From Canna indica (taxonomy: Eukaryota; Streptophyta; Magnoliopsida; Zingiberales; Cannaceae): 64,000 nt of DNA. Positions 21,499 through 33,482 of the stretch are shown in pieces. The DNA lies in the NCBI GenBank assembly GCA_034359265.1, contig CP136890.1:126501-190500 (forward strand), in the 5' to 3' direction. The notes under the pieces were generated by a model. It made no database searches and was not told the origin of the DNA. It was given only the letters and a program-made list of their open reading frames with translations. Numbering within the stretch: position 1 is the stretch's first letter; every line of letters starts with the position of its first letter. Made by a program: the position numbers and the translations under genes.

Positions 21499-24400
21499 AG
21501 GGGCGGAGCCAATGTATTGGCGGGGTAATTGTCCCCCATGAGATTGGTCCCCACGAAAATGTATATTAGTATATTACTACATTTTTCTCTTGGAAATATT
21601 ATAAAATATTCTTTTGCCTATGTAATTGCCCCTCCCCCCCCATGTGCGGTTTCAAAGAGAATTTTTTATTTTGGCCCAAAATGAAAAAGACAAGCTGCCA
21701 TGTAAATTCCCATTAAGCCCAACACATAAGCCCACCAATAAAGGCCACTACATATTAAAAGATTTCTTTTGTTAAAAAAATTAATATTTTAAGTGTTCCA
21801 TGATGATCTTCAATTCATTCTTGAGCGGGAAGACAGAGAAAATACCCCATAGAACAGAACCTGAAACGTCAATGACTAGATGAAGAAGAGTGCCACGGTA
21901 GAGGGACGGAGGGAAAGATCAGATTGCAAGTAGAGAAGTAATGAAAGTTTTTGATGTCTGATCTGTCATTCTCTAATTTCTCATACCTCCTCATTGTCCC
22001 CAAAAGTCAAAACCCCACGATCACTTCAGCGCTTTAGAGCTTTTTCATAGGTCATGTGTTTTTGTGTCTGATTCATTGGAAATTCCTTGAGCTACTGGTG
22101 CTAAGCTTGAAATTGATTGGATAACTTGTTTTGTTCTCTAAGATAATGCTAGAAATTTCATAGCTTAATTTCCTCTTTCGGTGTGTCCAATTATTATATA
22201 ACAGCTCAGTCGATCATATCAATCATCAAGTTGGAACCTTTCAATAAGGCCGATCAAGCAAACGATATCAGATTCTTGCAAGGAAGGTTCAACGAAGAGA
22301 ACGAGGTGAGGCTCTCTCTCTCTAGCTTGTTCTTGTGTAGATATCTAGTGAGTAAAGAGTTTTTTGGGTGCTTTGTTTAGATTGATTTTTTTTTCTTGTG
22401 TAGATATGGATAAGTATCTCATAAAGAAGAAATCAATAGTAGAGGAAACATCAATGGCCAGAGCGAATGATGATTGCTCAAAGAGAAGACATGTGGAAAT
22501 CAATTTGGATGATCTCCCTTCGGATCTCGGGCTAAGGAAGAGAATTTCCGATTATCATCCTAATGATCGTGATAGGATTAGAAGGCATTGTTTACAACAA
22601 GGTCCGTGTCAACCGAAAGGACATGATTTTCCTCAAAAGAAATTTGGCAATATATTTCGGCGCTTTATTCCTAAGTGATTTGAGGAGCATAAATATTGGC
22701 TAGAATACACTATTGCAAAAGATGCTGCCTTTTGTTTGTGTTGCTATCTTTATAGGTCGGACATTGGAGCGCGAGCAAGTGGTGAAGTATTTATGTCGGA
22801 AGGATATACTAATTGGAAGAAAAAAGAAAAATTCAATGAGCATGTTGGAGGTCCGAATAGTGCCAATAACAAAGCTTGGAGAAGATGTGAAGATTTGATG
22901 AATCAACAACAACATATCCAATTTCCTTTTGTGAAACAATCGGATTATCAGCTATGTAGCTCTGTTTGACTGTTTCACTTGACTGCATTCGCTTTCTTCT
23001 ATCTCAAGGTTTGGCATTCCGTGGGCTCGATGAAACAGAAGAATCGCATAATCAAGGCAACTTTCTTCAGCTCCTCTTTTCTTGCTAGTCACAACGATGC
23101 TATAAAAAATGTTGTCTTGAATAATGCTCCAGGAAATATGAAAATGATAACACCTGATATTCGAAAGGATCTTCTCCGTGCTTGCGCTATGGAGACCACT
23201 AATGCTATTCTCCATGAGCTTGGAGATGAATACTTTGCTATCTTACTTGATCAATTTTGTGATGTTTCAGTCAAGGAACAAATGGCGGTTGCTCTCAGAT
23301 TTGTCGATTCGAAAGGGTGTGTTGTTGAACGTTTTCTTGGTATTGTTCATGTTAGTGACACCACCGCTTCCTCATTAAAAGTGGCTATTGAGGTTCTATT
23401 TCTCAAGCATAATTTGAGTTTGTCTAAAGTGCGGGGGCAAGGCTACGATGGGGAAAGTAACATGCGAGGTGAATTTAATGGACTCAAAATTTTGATCATG
23501 CAAGAGAATTCTTCTGCTTATTATGTTCATTGTTTTGCTCATCAACTTCAACTAGCTTTGGTTGACGTGGCAAAGAAAAAGCCGCAAGTTGCTGCATTTT
23601 TCAACTCGGTGGCTAGCATAACTACTCTTGTTGGAGTTTCATGCAAGCGTAGAGATCTTCTTCGAGAGAAGCAACTAAACAAAGTCATGGAAGCATTTGA
23701 AAATGATGGACTCTCAATGGATAAGGGTTCAAATCAAGAGAGAAGTCTTCAAAGAGGAGGTGATACACGTTGGGGATCTCATTATAGGTCATTGATAACT
23801 TTGACTGTCATGTTCTCATCGATCATGGAAGTTCTCCAAATCATTGAGAAAGATGACTCTACTACACATCAAAGAGGTGAAGCGTTTTCCTTATCGAGTG
23901 TTATGCCAACTTTTGAATTTGCGTTCATCTTGCACTTGATGAAGACTATCTTGGGAATCACGAATGAGTTATCTCTAGCATTGCAAAGGAAGGATCAAGA
24001 TATAGTGAATGCTATGGCTTTGGTTAAAGTGACAAAACAAAGTTTGCAAGATATGCAGAATGAAGGATGGGACTCTTTGATGAGTGAAGTATCTATATTT
24101 TGTGAAGGAAATGACATTGGTATCATAAATATGAATGATATGTTTGTAGCTCCGGGACGATCGCGGCAGAAAGGCAAAGCCTTGACAAACTTGAGTTATT
24201 TCCGGTATGAGCTTTTTAACAGTGTGATTGATTGGCAGCTTCAAGAACTCAACAGTCGTTTCAATGATGTGAACATAGATTTGCTTCTATGTGTAGCTTG
24301 CTTAAGCCCAAATGATTTTTTTGCGGCTTTTGATAAGTCCAAATTGACTCAACTCGCTCACTTTTATCCTTTGGAGTTCTCTGAGATTGATATTCAGTTG

Positions 24401-24880
24401 CTTGACAATCAACTTGAGACGTACATTCTTGATATGAGATCTCATGAAAAGTTCTCAAACCTAGTGACTATTGGAGATCTTTCTCAGAAGATGGTTGTCA
24501 CAAGAAAGCATATTGTGTATCCACTGGTTTATTTGCTTATGAAGTTGGTGTTGATATTACCAGTTGCTACTGCATCAGTGGAGAGGATTTTTCCAGGGAT
24601 GAAAATCGTGAAGAACCACCTTAGTAATATGATGGGAGACTCTTGGATGAACGATTGTTTGGTTACCTATATCGAGAAAGATATTTTCTGTAACATTGAC
24701 AATGAAAGAATCTTGAATAGTTTTCAGATTATGAGACTTCGGAAGGGACATTTGTAATTATCTAGTTTTTAATTCAATGAACTTCATATCTCTCTATCGT
24801 TGTTATATTTGATATAGTTTCATATATACGTTTATTTTCGTTTTATATTTTACCCCCCCTCCCCCCCCCGGACCAGGCTT
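21499..24880 (+). mobile_element. hAT-type transposon with TTF/DUF4371 transposase
   Basis: The left end CAGGGGCGGAGCCA is the terminal repeat typical of this hAT group in plants. The right side carries the usual C-run (TACCCCCCCTCCCCCCCC, 24853-24870) followed by GGACCAGGC. The expected inverted GGCTCCGCCCCTG is not present there, so the right end is truncated or diverged and the boundary is approximate. The element carries one broken transposase gene and ends about 140 bp upstream of the ATG10 start codon. No 8-bp target duplication is identifiable. Confidence 0.75.
22406..24757 (+). pseudogene. hAT transposase (zf-TTF, DUF4371, C-terminal dimerisation domain)
   Basis: The start at 22406 follows an acceptor (TTGTGTAG) and opens MDKYLIKKKS, as in plant 'zinc finger MYM-type 1-like' proteins. 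The TTF zinc-finger segment (KYWLEYTIAKDAAFCLCCYL) comes after a TGA at about 22676 where the family has Trp. A stop near 22967 and indels around 22940-23085 break the next segment. From 22979 a 592-residue open frame holds the DUF4371/RNase H-like core (LRFVDSKGCVVERFLGIVHV, RGQGYDGESNMRGEFNG, YYVHCFAHQLQLALV, GGDTRWGSHYRSL). The C-terminal hAT dimerisation region follows (HIVYPLVYLLMKLVLILPVA, TASVERIF, GDSWMNDCLVTYIEKDIF). The protein would cut and paste the element in the nucleus. The breaks make it non-functional. Confidence 0.9.
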
Positions 24881-25017
24881 TCTTTTAGCGTTTATAACTC
24901 ATTCTTTCATTTGATTCTTATATTTTACTCTTTCTTCTCTCTCATGTTTGCTTTGAGCACTGATTTATCTTTCTTATGGGAATAGGTCATTTGCTAGTTG
25001 AGATTCAGTTAAAGATC

Positions 25018-26532
25018 ATGGCGAGCGTTTGCCATTGGGATGGAACATTGTCACCAAGTGACTTTGATTCTTCTGTTTCCACTCTTTGTGAGAGATGGAG
25101 GGAGGCTAACACTGATCTTCCCCAGTGGTTGTGGATGCCTTGTCATATGGCTGGTGCTTCATCATGCAATGTGGGTGATTCTACATATTATTTACTTATG
25201 TTTGTTGGTTTACCAATTGGTCTATTTCCAATAGCTAGCTTTGTCAAAGTATTCATGATCTTCTTTTTGTTCATTCTCAGGCAATGGGTTACTTAGCAAT
25301 GGAGAATGTGTATCACCAGAATGCAAAGGAGGTTTGTGTGGTTGGTTGGTAATGTTAGCTCCTTAAAAATAAGATTTCTAGCAGCTTATCTTGTCCATTA
25401 CATTTTTCTTCTTTAGGAAGTAAGTTGTGAGGGGAGCATATCTGGAGACATGGAGCTGGTTGATGATGCTACCTTGGTATACTTAATCAAGTACATATCT
25501 TGTACGAACTTACATATTGGATGTTCTACAAATTAGATATCATGTTACGTGCATGCATCAAAACAAATCAATGAATTATGCAAATTAGATAATAACATTA
25601 TGTACATGCTAGAGAAATACTGGCATGTGCCTTGTATTGTATGCTATGTTTGTGTATGCCTTAACCAATTTTTAACTTGCGTCAGCATCACAAAGGATGT
25701 GCCACTTGAAATTCTGTGATGCAAAATAGTTATTGCACAAATTCATACCGTGAGATGAGCAAACTTTGTGTCTAACAGACATGATTAGTCTTCTCATTGA
25801 TTCCTTCAAACCTCCTTTAATAAGTTGATATTCTTTTATTCTTGTTGCATGGTTGTTCTTACTATGATATCTTGTTTTTCCTTTGTGATTAGCTAGGCAA
25901 CTCTTTGTGATTGCTTCTGCTGATGGTTTTCTTTTTTGTTTTTGATAAATTTTGAATAACCGTGCTGGATATAACTTTTTCTTTTAGGTTAAGAGCTACA
26001 AAGATGACATGCATGTTTATGATTACCACATAGCTTACAACTTCAACTTCAGGGTTCCTGTTCTTTACTTCCGTGGATATCAATGCGGTATGAAATTCTG
26101 TTTATACATTGCCTTTTTGCATCTATTTTCCATATAATGACTAATGAGGCCTAATATTGTGTAGATGGATGTCCTTTGAAATTAGGCGACATTGAGAAAG
26201 ACCTTCCTGCATACTCTCTCAATGTACTTAGGGAATCGAAATGGACATTTATCACCCAGGAGGTATGCCCATATTTTTTTGAACACACATTTTTGATATG
26301 AATGTGGTGAAATAGGTTAAATTATTGGGAATTTTTTCAGGATCATCCGTACCTTCATCGACCATGGTATACATTACATCCTTGTGGAACTAATGACTGG
26401 ATGAAGTCTATGCTTGGACGTGATATGCCAAACAAAGACCCTCATATGCTTCATTATATATCTGCATGGTTATCCGTGGTAGGTCAGGCCGTCGGATTGA
26501 GAATTCCTCTTGGATTGTACAAGTCACTTTAG
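25018..26532 (+). CDS. ATG10: ATG10, E2-like enzyme of autophagy (six exons)
   Basis: Exons by splice signals and frame: 25018-25170, 25281-25331, 25417-25476, 25988-26087, 26165-26262 and 26341-26532. Every intron is GT-AG, and the joined frame is open for 217 residues, close to the roughly 225 of Arabidopsis ATG10. Recognisable text: WDGTLSPSDFDSSV, YDYHIAYNFNFRVPVLYFRG, then HPYLHRPWYTLHPCGTNDW with the catalytic cysteine at about residue 169 in the HPC motif, and AWLSVVGQAVGLRIPL near the end. ATG10 accepts ATG12 from ATG7 and conjugates it to ATG5 in the cytosol, which autophagosome growth requires. I chose the ATG at 25018 because it gives the family N-terminus; an in-frame ATG at 24976 would add 14 residues. 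A hAT element ends just upstream. Confidence 0.9.
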
Positions 26533-27827
26533 ATGGCTTAGCAGCAGCTGATAAGAACTAAAAAGACAAATGCATGTATATTGGTATAGTGTTTTTTGTC
26601 AACAGCTATATATGTAATTTTATATTCATAACAATAAAATAATATGCTTCTACAAATAATAGTTAATGTAAAATAAAATGAATCAAGGGGCATTTGGTTG
26701 CTAAGTGAAAACGCTTGTGCTTGCTTGGAGGTAAATATAAATCTTGCAAATAGTAATTGCAACGAATAGCTTCAATTTGCATGCTTAGATTACGGCCGCA
26801 ATTTTGATTATAATAACAATAGTGGGTAGTTTTGCTAAACGATAACACTAATATTTATCCAACGAAAATCTATTATATATAGATAGTAAAATAATTAAAA
26901 TGATAATGAAATGACTATATATTATCGTGAATTACATTGTACATTTTTATATTATCATCAAATCAACGAAGCTATCCATAAAATAATTTTAAAATAAAAA
27001 TATCTAGAAACTATTAATTTTATAATGAATTTATTTAACAGTTGGGTTTTAAAAAATATTGTAAATTAGTGATTGACATACATAATGTCATCCGAAAATA
27101 ATCACATAGATATATACGTGGAAATACGTAACTTAGCACATAAATAATCACATTGGTATACACATGGACAAATAATTTATTTAACTCATGTTTACACCCA
27201 TGTACATAGCAACAAACTTAACTCTCGATTAACAATTGTATGAATTTGTTATAAATTATTAGTTTATAAAGATTTTTGTTTAAAATTATTTTTGAATTGA
27301 TAATTAATTTGATGATAATAAATATAATTAATTATACTTCAAAACTATGAATATTTTAACCACTTAAATAATTTTGTAGCCACTTAAGGACTTTTAAGAA
27401 GCAGTAATTTTAACCACTTAAAAAAAACTAAAATACTAATATAGCTGGCTAAAAATAAGTTCATACTATGTATAACAAAAAAAACTCTATTTTGAGTCAC
27501 TTAAAAGCTTTTGAGTACATATTTTTAAGTCATTCAAAATGGAGAAAACTAAAACGAGAAATAGAGAAAAATTTAATTTCAAAATTATATTCAGCTTTAA
27601 AGAATTTCAAGAATTTATATTCGGGTTTAAGGAAATTTCTATTTTTTCAAATCTACAAAATTTTTATATATTTGTCAAATCACATTAGTTTTTATCTACT
27701 GAGATTATGCTCTTTATCTTTTAAAAAAAACATGCAACAATTTTGACCATCAGAGAACATTCGACCAGTCAGTCAATATTCAACAAAGTCAGCCTAACTT
27801 TGGTCAACAGTCACATCTACGTATTAC
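26533..27827. other. 3' flank of ATG10 and AT-rich intergenic DNA
   Basis: The ATG10 3' UTR probably lies in the first few hundred bases (AATAAAATAA near 26632). The rest is very AT-rich with no exon or repeat I can support. Confidence 0.4.
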
Positions 27828-28395
27828 AGCCCCCCGCCCGGCGAGCCCAGCAACAGCGTCGTCACCCTCAACGTAGGCGGCCAGATCTTCTAGACCACCT
27901 CCCAAACCCTCGCCCACGCTGGCCCCGACTCCCTGCTCTCCTCCTTCGCCTCCTCCCCTCCTTCTTCCGTTCCCTTCATCGATCGCGACCCCGAGCTCTT
28001 CTCCGTCCTCCTTTCCCTCCTGCGCACCGGCCGCCTCTCTTCCCGTGCTACCGCCGCCTTCGACCCTGACGATCTCCTCGCCGAAGCCCGCTTCTACTCT
28101 CTCCACCTTCTCCTCTTGTCCTTGCTGGCACACCCCTCCCTCTTCGACGCCTTCGCCCTCCGCCGCTCCCGCCTCCTCCCCCTCCCCGGCCGCGATCCCC
28201 CTTCTGCCCTCGCCCCTTCCTCCGTCGCCGACGCAGATGTCTCCCTCATCGTCGCCCATGGCGGCAAGGTCTCATCTTTCGACCCCTCCCTTCGTCGCCG
28301 TTCCACCATCCTCACCCCCCTCCCCGCTATAGACTCCCTCCTCGCCCTCGGTCCCCTCCTCACCGCCGGTGCCACTGACTTCCCAGGGCACGGTG
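27828..28395 (+). pseudogene. BTB/POZ (KCTD-type) protein fragment, At5g41330-like
   Basis: A GC-rich single exon encodes the N-terminal part of a plant BTB/POZ protein with a potassium-channel-tetramerisation fold: SNSVVTLNVGGQIF, TTSQTLAHAGPDSLLSSF, PFIDRDPELFSVLLSLLRTG, then EARFYSLHLLL. The family's linker and first WD40-like segment follow (LPLPGRDPPSAL, VAHGGKVSSFDPSLRRRSTI, GATDFPGHGD). Such proteins are thought to be CUL3 ubiquitin-ligase adaptors. The frame is clean over about 560 bp except for a TAG at 27891 where relatives have Gln. It begins without a start codon and stops after the first repeat, so most of the C-terminal WD40 region is absent. It is a truncated, inactivated copy. 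Confidence 0.8.
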
Positions 28396-28959
28396 ATACC
28401 CATCATCAACTTTCATTTAGTCTTCCGTGAGATGGTAGCGAAGCAGTAGGGTATTATAAAAAAAATTATATTATTTGGAAGAATAATAGGTATGATTAAA
28501 TGATAATAGCTATGGAGTAGAACGAAGTCTTTATTAAATTGATCAAGAATAATAAATAAAAATTTAATCTAATATAAGTATATAAATAATATAAGAATAA
28601 TTATAAATTTTGATCAATGATACTTTAAAAATAATTTTTTTTATTTCAAAAATCAACGAATCTTAAAGATCAAGAGATAATTAGACATTCTCTCGGAGGT
28701 CTCCGATCAACAAAGTTGCAAATGTTAAGCGGAAATGTTGAATTTATTTATTTGGCTTTAGATGGCAACGGGACTTAAAATAAAGTAATAAATAATCTAT
28801 ATACAACGGTACATAGACGGATCTCCACGGTTAAATTAAGTGTGTTCAAATGAACCTACTTTTTTTCCATAAAATTTTCACAATATATGTTATATATTTT
28901 CTCCATGCAACAATCACATGTCATTGCATCCAAATTCTAATTTCAAAAAATAGCGGTAA
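28396..28959. other. Intergenic, nothing recognised
   Basis: AT-rich sequence without supported features. Confidence 0.35.
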
Positions 28960-28962
28960 TTA

Positions 28963-29171
28963 GTGCATGTTTGTTTCATGGGATAAAGAAGAATATGATA
29001 AGGAATGAATTAATATTCATTATTTGTTTAATGCATATGAAAAAAATAAAAATAAATGAATATAAAATTGATATTACATCGATGTACACCGAATTTAAAT
29101 AATTCATATTCAATCCTTCATTATTTATTATCCAATCCAATTCTATCATATCCAATGAAGCAAACATACTA
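28963..29171. mobile_element. Tourist/PIF-like MITE with TTA target duplication
   Basis: A 209-bp element has inverted ends GTGCATGTTTGTTTCATGGG (left) and AGTATGTTTGCTTCATTGGA (right end, reverse complement), and TTA on both sides (28960-28962, 29172-29174). The interior is AT-rich and non-coding. A TTA target and this size are typical of PIF/Harbinger MITEs. The superfamily is inferred from the target site. Confidence 0.65.
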
Positions 29172-29174
29172 TTA

Positions 29175-29990
29175 GAGTTTCTTTCTTTCTTGTTTTCGAG
29201 TCTTCAATTCCAATATCTTCACAACACTTGAATTCATTTTAAAAGCACAATCATAAATGATATGCACATAAACACCACAACAAAAGTAATACTCATTAAA
29301 TTACTTCTTTTCATTTTTTTTATAAACATGAGATTTAAAACTAGAATGCTTAACATGAGAGGCACGATAAGAATAAGCATTCTTGAATGGAACATTTTTC
29401 TTCCTAGTGTTCTTAAAAGAAGAAATATTTTTGAAATCATTTACTTTCTTATTTAAATTCAAAATCTAACTTTTCATAACATCCATAGAGTTATGCAAAG
29501 CATACATTTGAGATTTTAACATGCAATTCTCATTTTTAATTTATGAATTTTTCAATCTCAAAGTTTCAATCTCAATCTTTGAATCATTTTTCATATCATT
29601 ATTTTTAAGCTTCAACTTTCTTTTCAAATCAACATTTTCAAGTCTCAAATTTTTAATTTCAAGACTTAATGCATTATAGCAAGGGTCAATAGAACTAGTT
29701 TTTAAATTGTCAAATTCTTTTTCAAGAGAATCATATTATGAAAGCAATGAGGCATTTTCATTTTCTAATTGAGCTTTTTTCTTTTTAAGTTCTTTAATGG
29801 ATTTTCTAACAATCCTAAATTCATCATGAAGCATATCAAGTTCATTTTCAAGTTCATCTTGTGTATAAATATTATCAAATATAGTAATGGTCGGGATTAC
29901 CTGATCATTTAAGGTCATAAGGCAAAGATTTGTCTTTTTCTTTATCGAAATCTTCCTCACTTGATGAAGGTTCACCATTATACCCAAAAA
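29175..29990 (-). pseudogene. Copia Gag remnant with degenerate zinc knuckle
   Basis: Read on the minus strand, the upstream part carries KTNLCLMTLNDQV, then DELENELDMLHDEF and KKKKAQLENENASL. This is the acidic 'NLCLMA' and coiled-coil linker common in plant Copia Gag. Further on come ENVDLKRKLKLKN-type coiled coil and a CX2C-like YFCCGVYVHIIYDCAFK in place of a CCHC knuckle. Several stops interrupt the frame. No LTR was located for it. Confidence 0.6.
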
Positions 29991-30275
29991 TCATAAATAA
30001 TATTTTATTTCTTAGCAGGGGACCGTGGGCCCGAGTTAGCGCAGATTAGCATTGAGTCGCAGAATTTAATTCGGGTAAACTTTTAAATAAAAAAAATAGG
30101 AAAAATATAATTGTTTTATTTCTATGATTTAGCATACTAGGATGATAGAGGGTCCCGAGACGAGTTCAGCATTTCAATCAAAACTCAAATCGGAGTTAGA
30201 AAAGATTAGATACGAGCTAGTTTAGTCGATTAAGTTAAGCGGGGGCATTTTGGTCATTTGGACCAAACAAAAGCC

Positions 30276-30282
30276 TATAAAA
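30276..30282 (+). promoter_or_regulatory. TATA box of gypsy element 2 LTR
   Basis: TATAAAA within AAGCCTATAAAACAG. Its position in the first part of the LTR and the GC-rich leader after it fit an LTR promoter. Confidence 0.5.
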
Positions 30283-31410
30283 CAGAACCTGGGGCGTGTG
30301 GCCAGAGGTTTTGCCACACACCACCTGAGGCTCAAGAGGAGGAGAGGAAGAGGCACCGCCGAGTGGAGGAGGAGGAGTTTCGGTGCAGAATTTCGCAAGA
30401 TCGTTGACGTTCAACATAGGAAGACCCTTAGCTTCTTCTTACTTCCCGGTTTCTCCAAAAGAGGTGAGTGGATTAACCTTCTCTCTCCTTTTTTCTTCAT
30501 CAGCCATGCCGCCCCTATGTCACGGGGTTCTTGTCATTTTTCTTCGTGTTTTTAGTAAATCGAATTGACTAATCGCATTGAGGGTTTTCCCGTGATCGCA
30601 AAAATTCTATCGGATCGATTTTTGGGAAATTGGCCGCCCTTTTTCCTTGCTGTGCCGCCCCCTTGCGTTTTCAATTCTTGATGGTTTCTTTGTGGAATCT
30701 TCATGGTTGTTGAGGGTTCTTGGTGGTTGTTGGATATCTTGAGGAAAGGAAGGGTTTTGGGGAAGAACTAGGGTAGGTCGCCCCTTTTAGGGCCCTTTTG
30801 GTGCTCTAGGGTGGTCGGCCAATTAGGGGCAGCTTGGGGGAAAATAAAAATAGGATTTTTATACCTTAGCGACATACTTTAGGGTATATTAGATCTCTTC
30901 TACACTTTAGGAAAATTGTAGAGACATACAAGTAGGAAATCGAGTGCCCTAGAGACACCTAGAGACCCTAGAATCCTAGGACGACCTTAGGGTAAGCTGA
31001 CCCTTACGGAACCCAAGGGGGGTGAACCCTCCATGCCCCTAGAGCACTCGGGTAGAGGGGTAGGTCGGCCCTAGGGTACATGGCTAGGGGAGGGCTAAAG
31101 TCGGGCTTAAACCGCGTAGGAAAATTAGGAGGTGTTGTATTGTTTACATCTTATACATGCTTATTTTTCCTACGACGTTTGGAGGTGTTGTGCCTTAATT
31201 TCATGCTCATTGTGTACGTTGTGAATTCATGATTTAAGCATCATTATATGTGTGTGTGTGTGGTTGTGATGTATTGCGGGAGGAGGCGGAGGTGAAGGTA
31301 TGCCCTAGACATACCCTTGTTATCTATTGTGCACATAATTGTTATGCTCATTTATCTATATATGTACCTGCGTGTGTGATGTTGTGATGTGTGTGTTGTA
31401 TTTTCCGAAA

Positions 31411-31610
31411 GTCTCGCTGGTGGCGGGAAGATATGTCCCAAGGAGGCAGCGTTGGCCTTATTCCAAAAGTCTGACTAGTGCAGGGAGATCATACCCCAAG
31501 GAGATAGTCCGGAGATCCGAGCAGGTGAGGGGAACGTATGCCCCAACAGGCTAGCTCGGAAGAGCCAGTGTCGGTGAGGGGAGGGCATACCCCAATAGGT
31601 TGACACTGAG
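31411..31610 (+). repeat. Array of four hairpins with a common loop in the gypsy 2 LTR
   Basis: Paired arms are: CGCTG 31415-31419 with CAGCG 31447-31451; GACTA 31473-31477 with TAGTC 31505-31509; TCCGAGC 31516-31522 with GCTCGGA 31554-31560; CAGTGTC 31566-31572 with GACACTG 31602-31608. The loops share the pattern GTG(A/C)GGGGA...TATGCCCCAA.AGG, itself holding an inner G-run/C-run stem. Arms differ in sequence between units but remain complementary. Confidence 0.8.
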
Positions 31611-32380
31611 CTGGGTGGTAGTGCGGCGGCCACCTATCTACCTACCCTATGTGGCTACATGGGACTGATGGGTCCAAAGGTGATTCATGTGGATGATTGC
31701 ATTGAGCACATGGATGATTGCATGGAGCATATTATATGTGGTGGCATTTTCTGCAAGTTGCTATATTGTTGACGAGGATGATTGCACTGCTAAAATAAAC
31801 GCTCAAAAATAAAATTATGCTTTATGTTCTTATGCTTACCTGTATGCTTTTGATTATTTCACGATTGATGATGATATAGAGGATACGAGGACTATAGATG
31901 ATACGAGGACTATAGAGGATATGAGGATTGATTACTCACTAAGTCCTAGTTGGACTTACCCCTCATTCTGTTGTTTTGAAGCACCTGAGTTAGATCAGAG
32001 AGGTACCGGGGTGCAGTAGCGCGGCTTGTGGCGGCAGGACAGCGAGTCTCGTGACATGTCGTGGTTGAGAGGGATACCAAGTCCTTTTCCTTGATTCTTT
32101 TGAGTCGTTGAGTCACGTCGACTCGGTTTACGTGTTTCCACATTTTTATTACTTGAGATGTCTTGCTTAGTAATTGAACTTTTGAAACCGATTTGAACTT
32201 TAACCATTTATTGGGTTGGTGATCTAGGGTTTATTGAAATTAAACGTTTCATTTTAAATCCTTGAGTTATTATTAAATATTCAGGTCTAGTTTATGTGTA
32301 CTTGTGGTTTGAGTTGGGTTATGCTTTGGGGTACGTGGCGTACCCTGGTCGGTCATACTGGGTTTGTGGTATGACAAAGT

Positions 32381-32392
32381 TGGTATCATAGC
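32381..32392 (+). other. Primer-binding site of gypsy element 2
   Basis: TGGTATCATAGC differs from the initiator Met primer site TGGTATCAGAGC by one base. Confidence 0.75.
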
Positions 32393-32576
32393 GGATACGA
32401 CAATAGGATAGTTGGTATTGTATGGGGCATTACTAGTGTGTCATCATATGGTATATCCTAGTCACGAGATCGACAACTGAACCTGCGTACCAACGACGAT
32501 ACGTGTTTTCTTTGGTTAATTTTATTGTTGTGTATATGTTAAAATTGTGTGGTGCTTGCTTTCTTATTTAATAGCA

Positions 32577-32835
32577 ATGGAGACATATGATGATGCCGTG
32601 ATGAGTGGAAGCAGAAGTAACTCCGCTGGCAGACGAGGTCGAGGTCGAGGTCGCAGCCGAGGCATAGGCCGTGTTACCAGCCAGGTGGTTCAGGAGGAGG
32701 CAGCGCGAAATCCCAGGGTTGCACTGCTAGAGACCCAAGTGATGGAGCTGACCGAGGAACTTCGTAGAGAACGGGACGAATTCTGTCGAGAACGAAAGGA
32801 GTTCGGTAGGGAGCGAGAGGAGCTTCGTAAGGAGT
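32577..32835 (+). pseudogene. Gypsy element 2: N-terminal Gag segment
   Basis: It opens METYDDAVMSGSRSNSAG, then an RGRGRGRSRG tract and a charged helix with repeated RERDEFCRERKEFGRERE. This matches the N-terminus of plant gypsy Gag in composition. The reading frame is cut at 32835 by the solo LTR and resumes at 35647. Confidence 0.75.
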
Positions 32836-33482
32836 TGTCATGCCCAACTCAGGATCACGTGACCGACCAGGGTATACGTGCCTATACCCCGCAGTCTAAA
32901 CCATGCACATGCCAACCCAATCAAATAATATAGTGGAAAGAAATAACAAGTTTTATTTTAATGAAAAGTGAACCAAAACAAAATTTAATTCGAGTAGCTC
33001 AAATGAAACAAAAAGTGCGGAAAAACATTTTAAGTTCAACAGTTCAAAAGTTCAAATACAATAAGACCTGAAATAAATGACATGAATGCCCTTAGGGCTA
33101 CAACTCCAAATCAAGCTAATACAAGTGCATGACTACTACCAAAGAACTCGACTATGACCCTAACTAGGATTGCTATAAGATCATGCGGCTCCTCTGTCCT
33201 CCAGCGGCGCCAAGTGCATCTGACCGACCTCACCGGTCAGGCTCTGCAAAATAGAAATCAAATAACAACGGGTGAGTTCAAAGAACTCAGTGAGCGGTTC
33301 TACCAACCCCCACAATAAACATCACAGAGATAAGCAAGAATAACATCTATCTCTACAGGAGGTAAGTCACGAAGGTGTGACTAGCTAATAGGCCAACTGG
33401 CCACTACCCGCCCGAAGGCAACTAACACCCATACGGTGAAGAACAACAGGCCTAAGCCTACCATGCCCAAAGGCAACAACAC

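Larger units (their letters stand above)
30015..32376 (+). repeat. 5' LTR of gypsy element 2
   Basis: The right end GTGGTATGACA is followed after 4 bp by a primer site. The left end is not sharply visible, and the start given is approximate. A TATA box (TATAAAA, 30276-30282) lies about 260 bp in, so most of the region is transcribed R/U5. It shares TACCCTGGTCGGTCA and the ATGACA terminus with the solo LTR nested at 32836-35646, so the two belong to related families. Confidence 0.65.

Noticed and set aside
27804..28259. Minus-strand 151-codon frame (Gly/Glu-rich)
   Set aside because: It is the antisense shadow of the GC-rich BTB/POZ exon, which has clear domain text on the plus strand.
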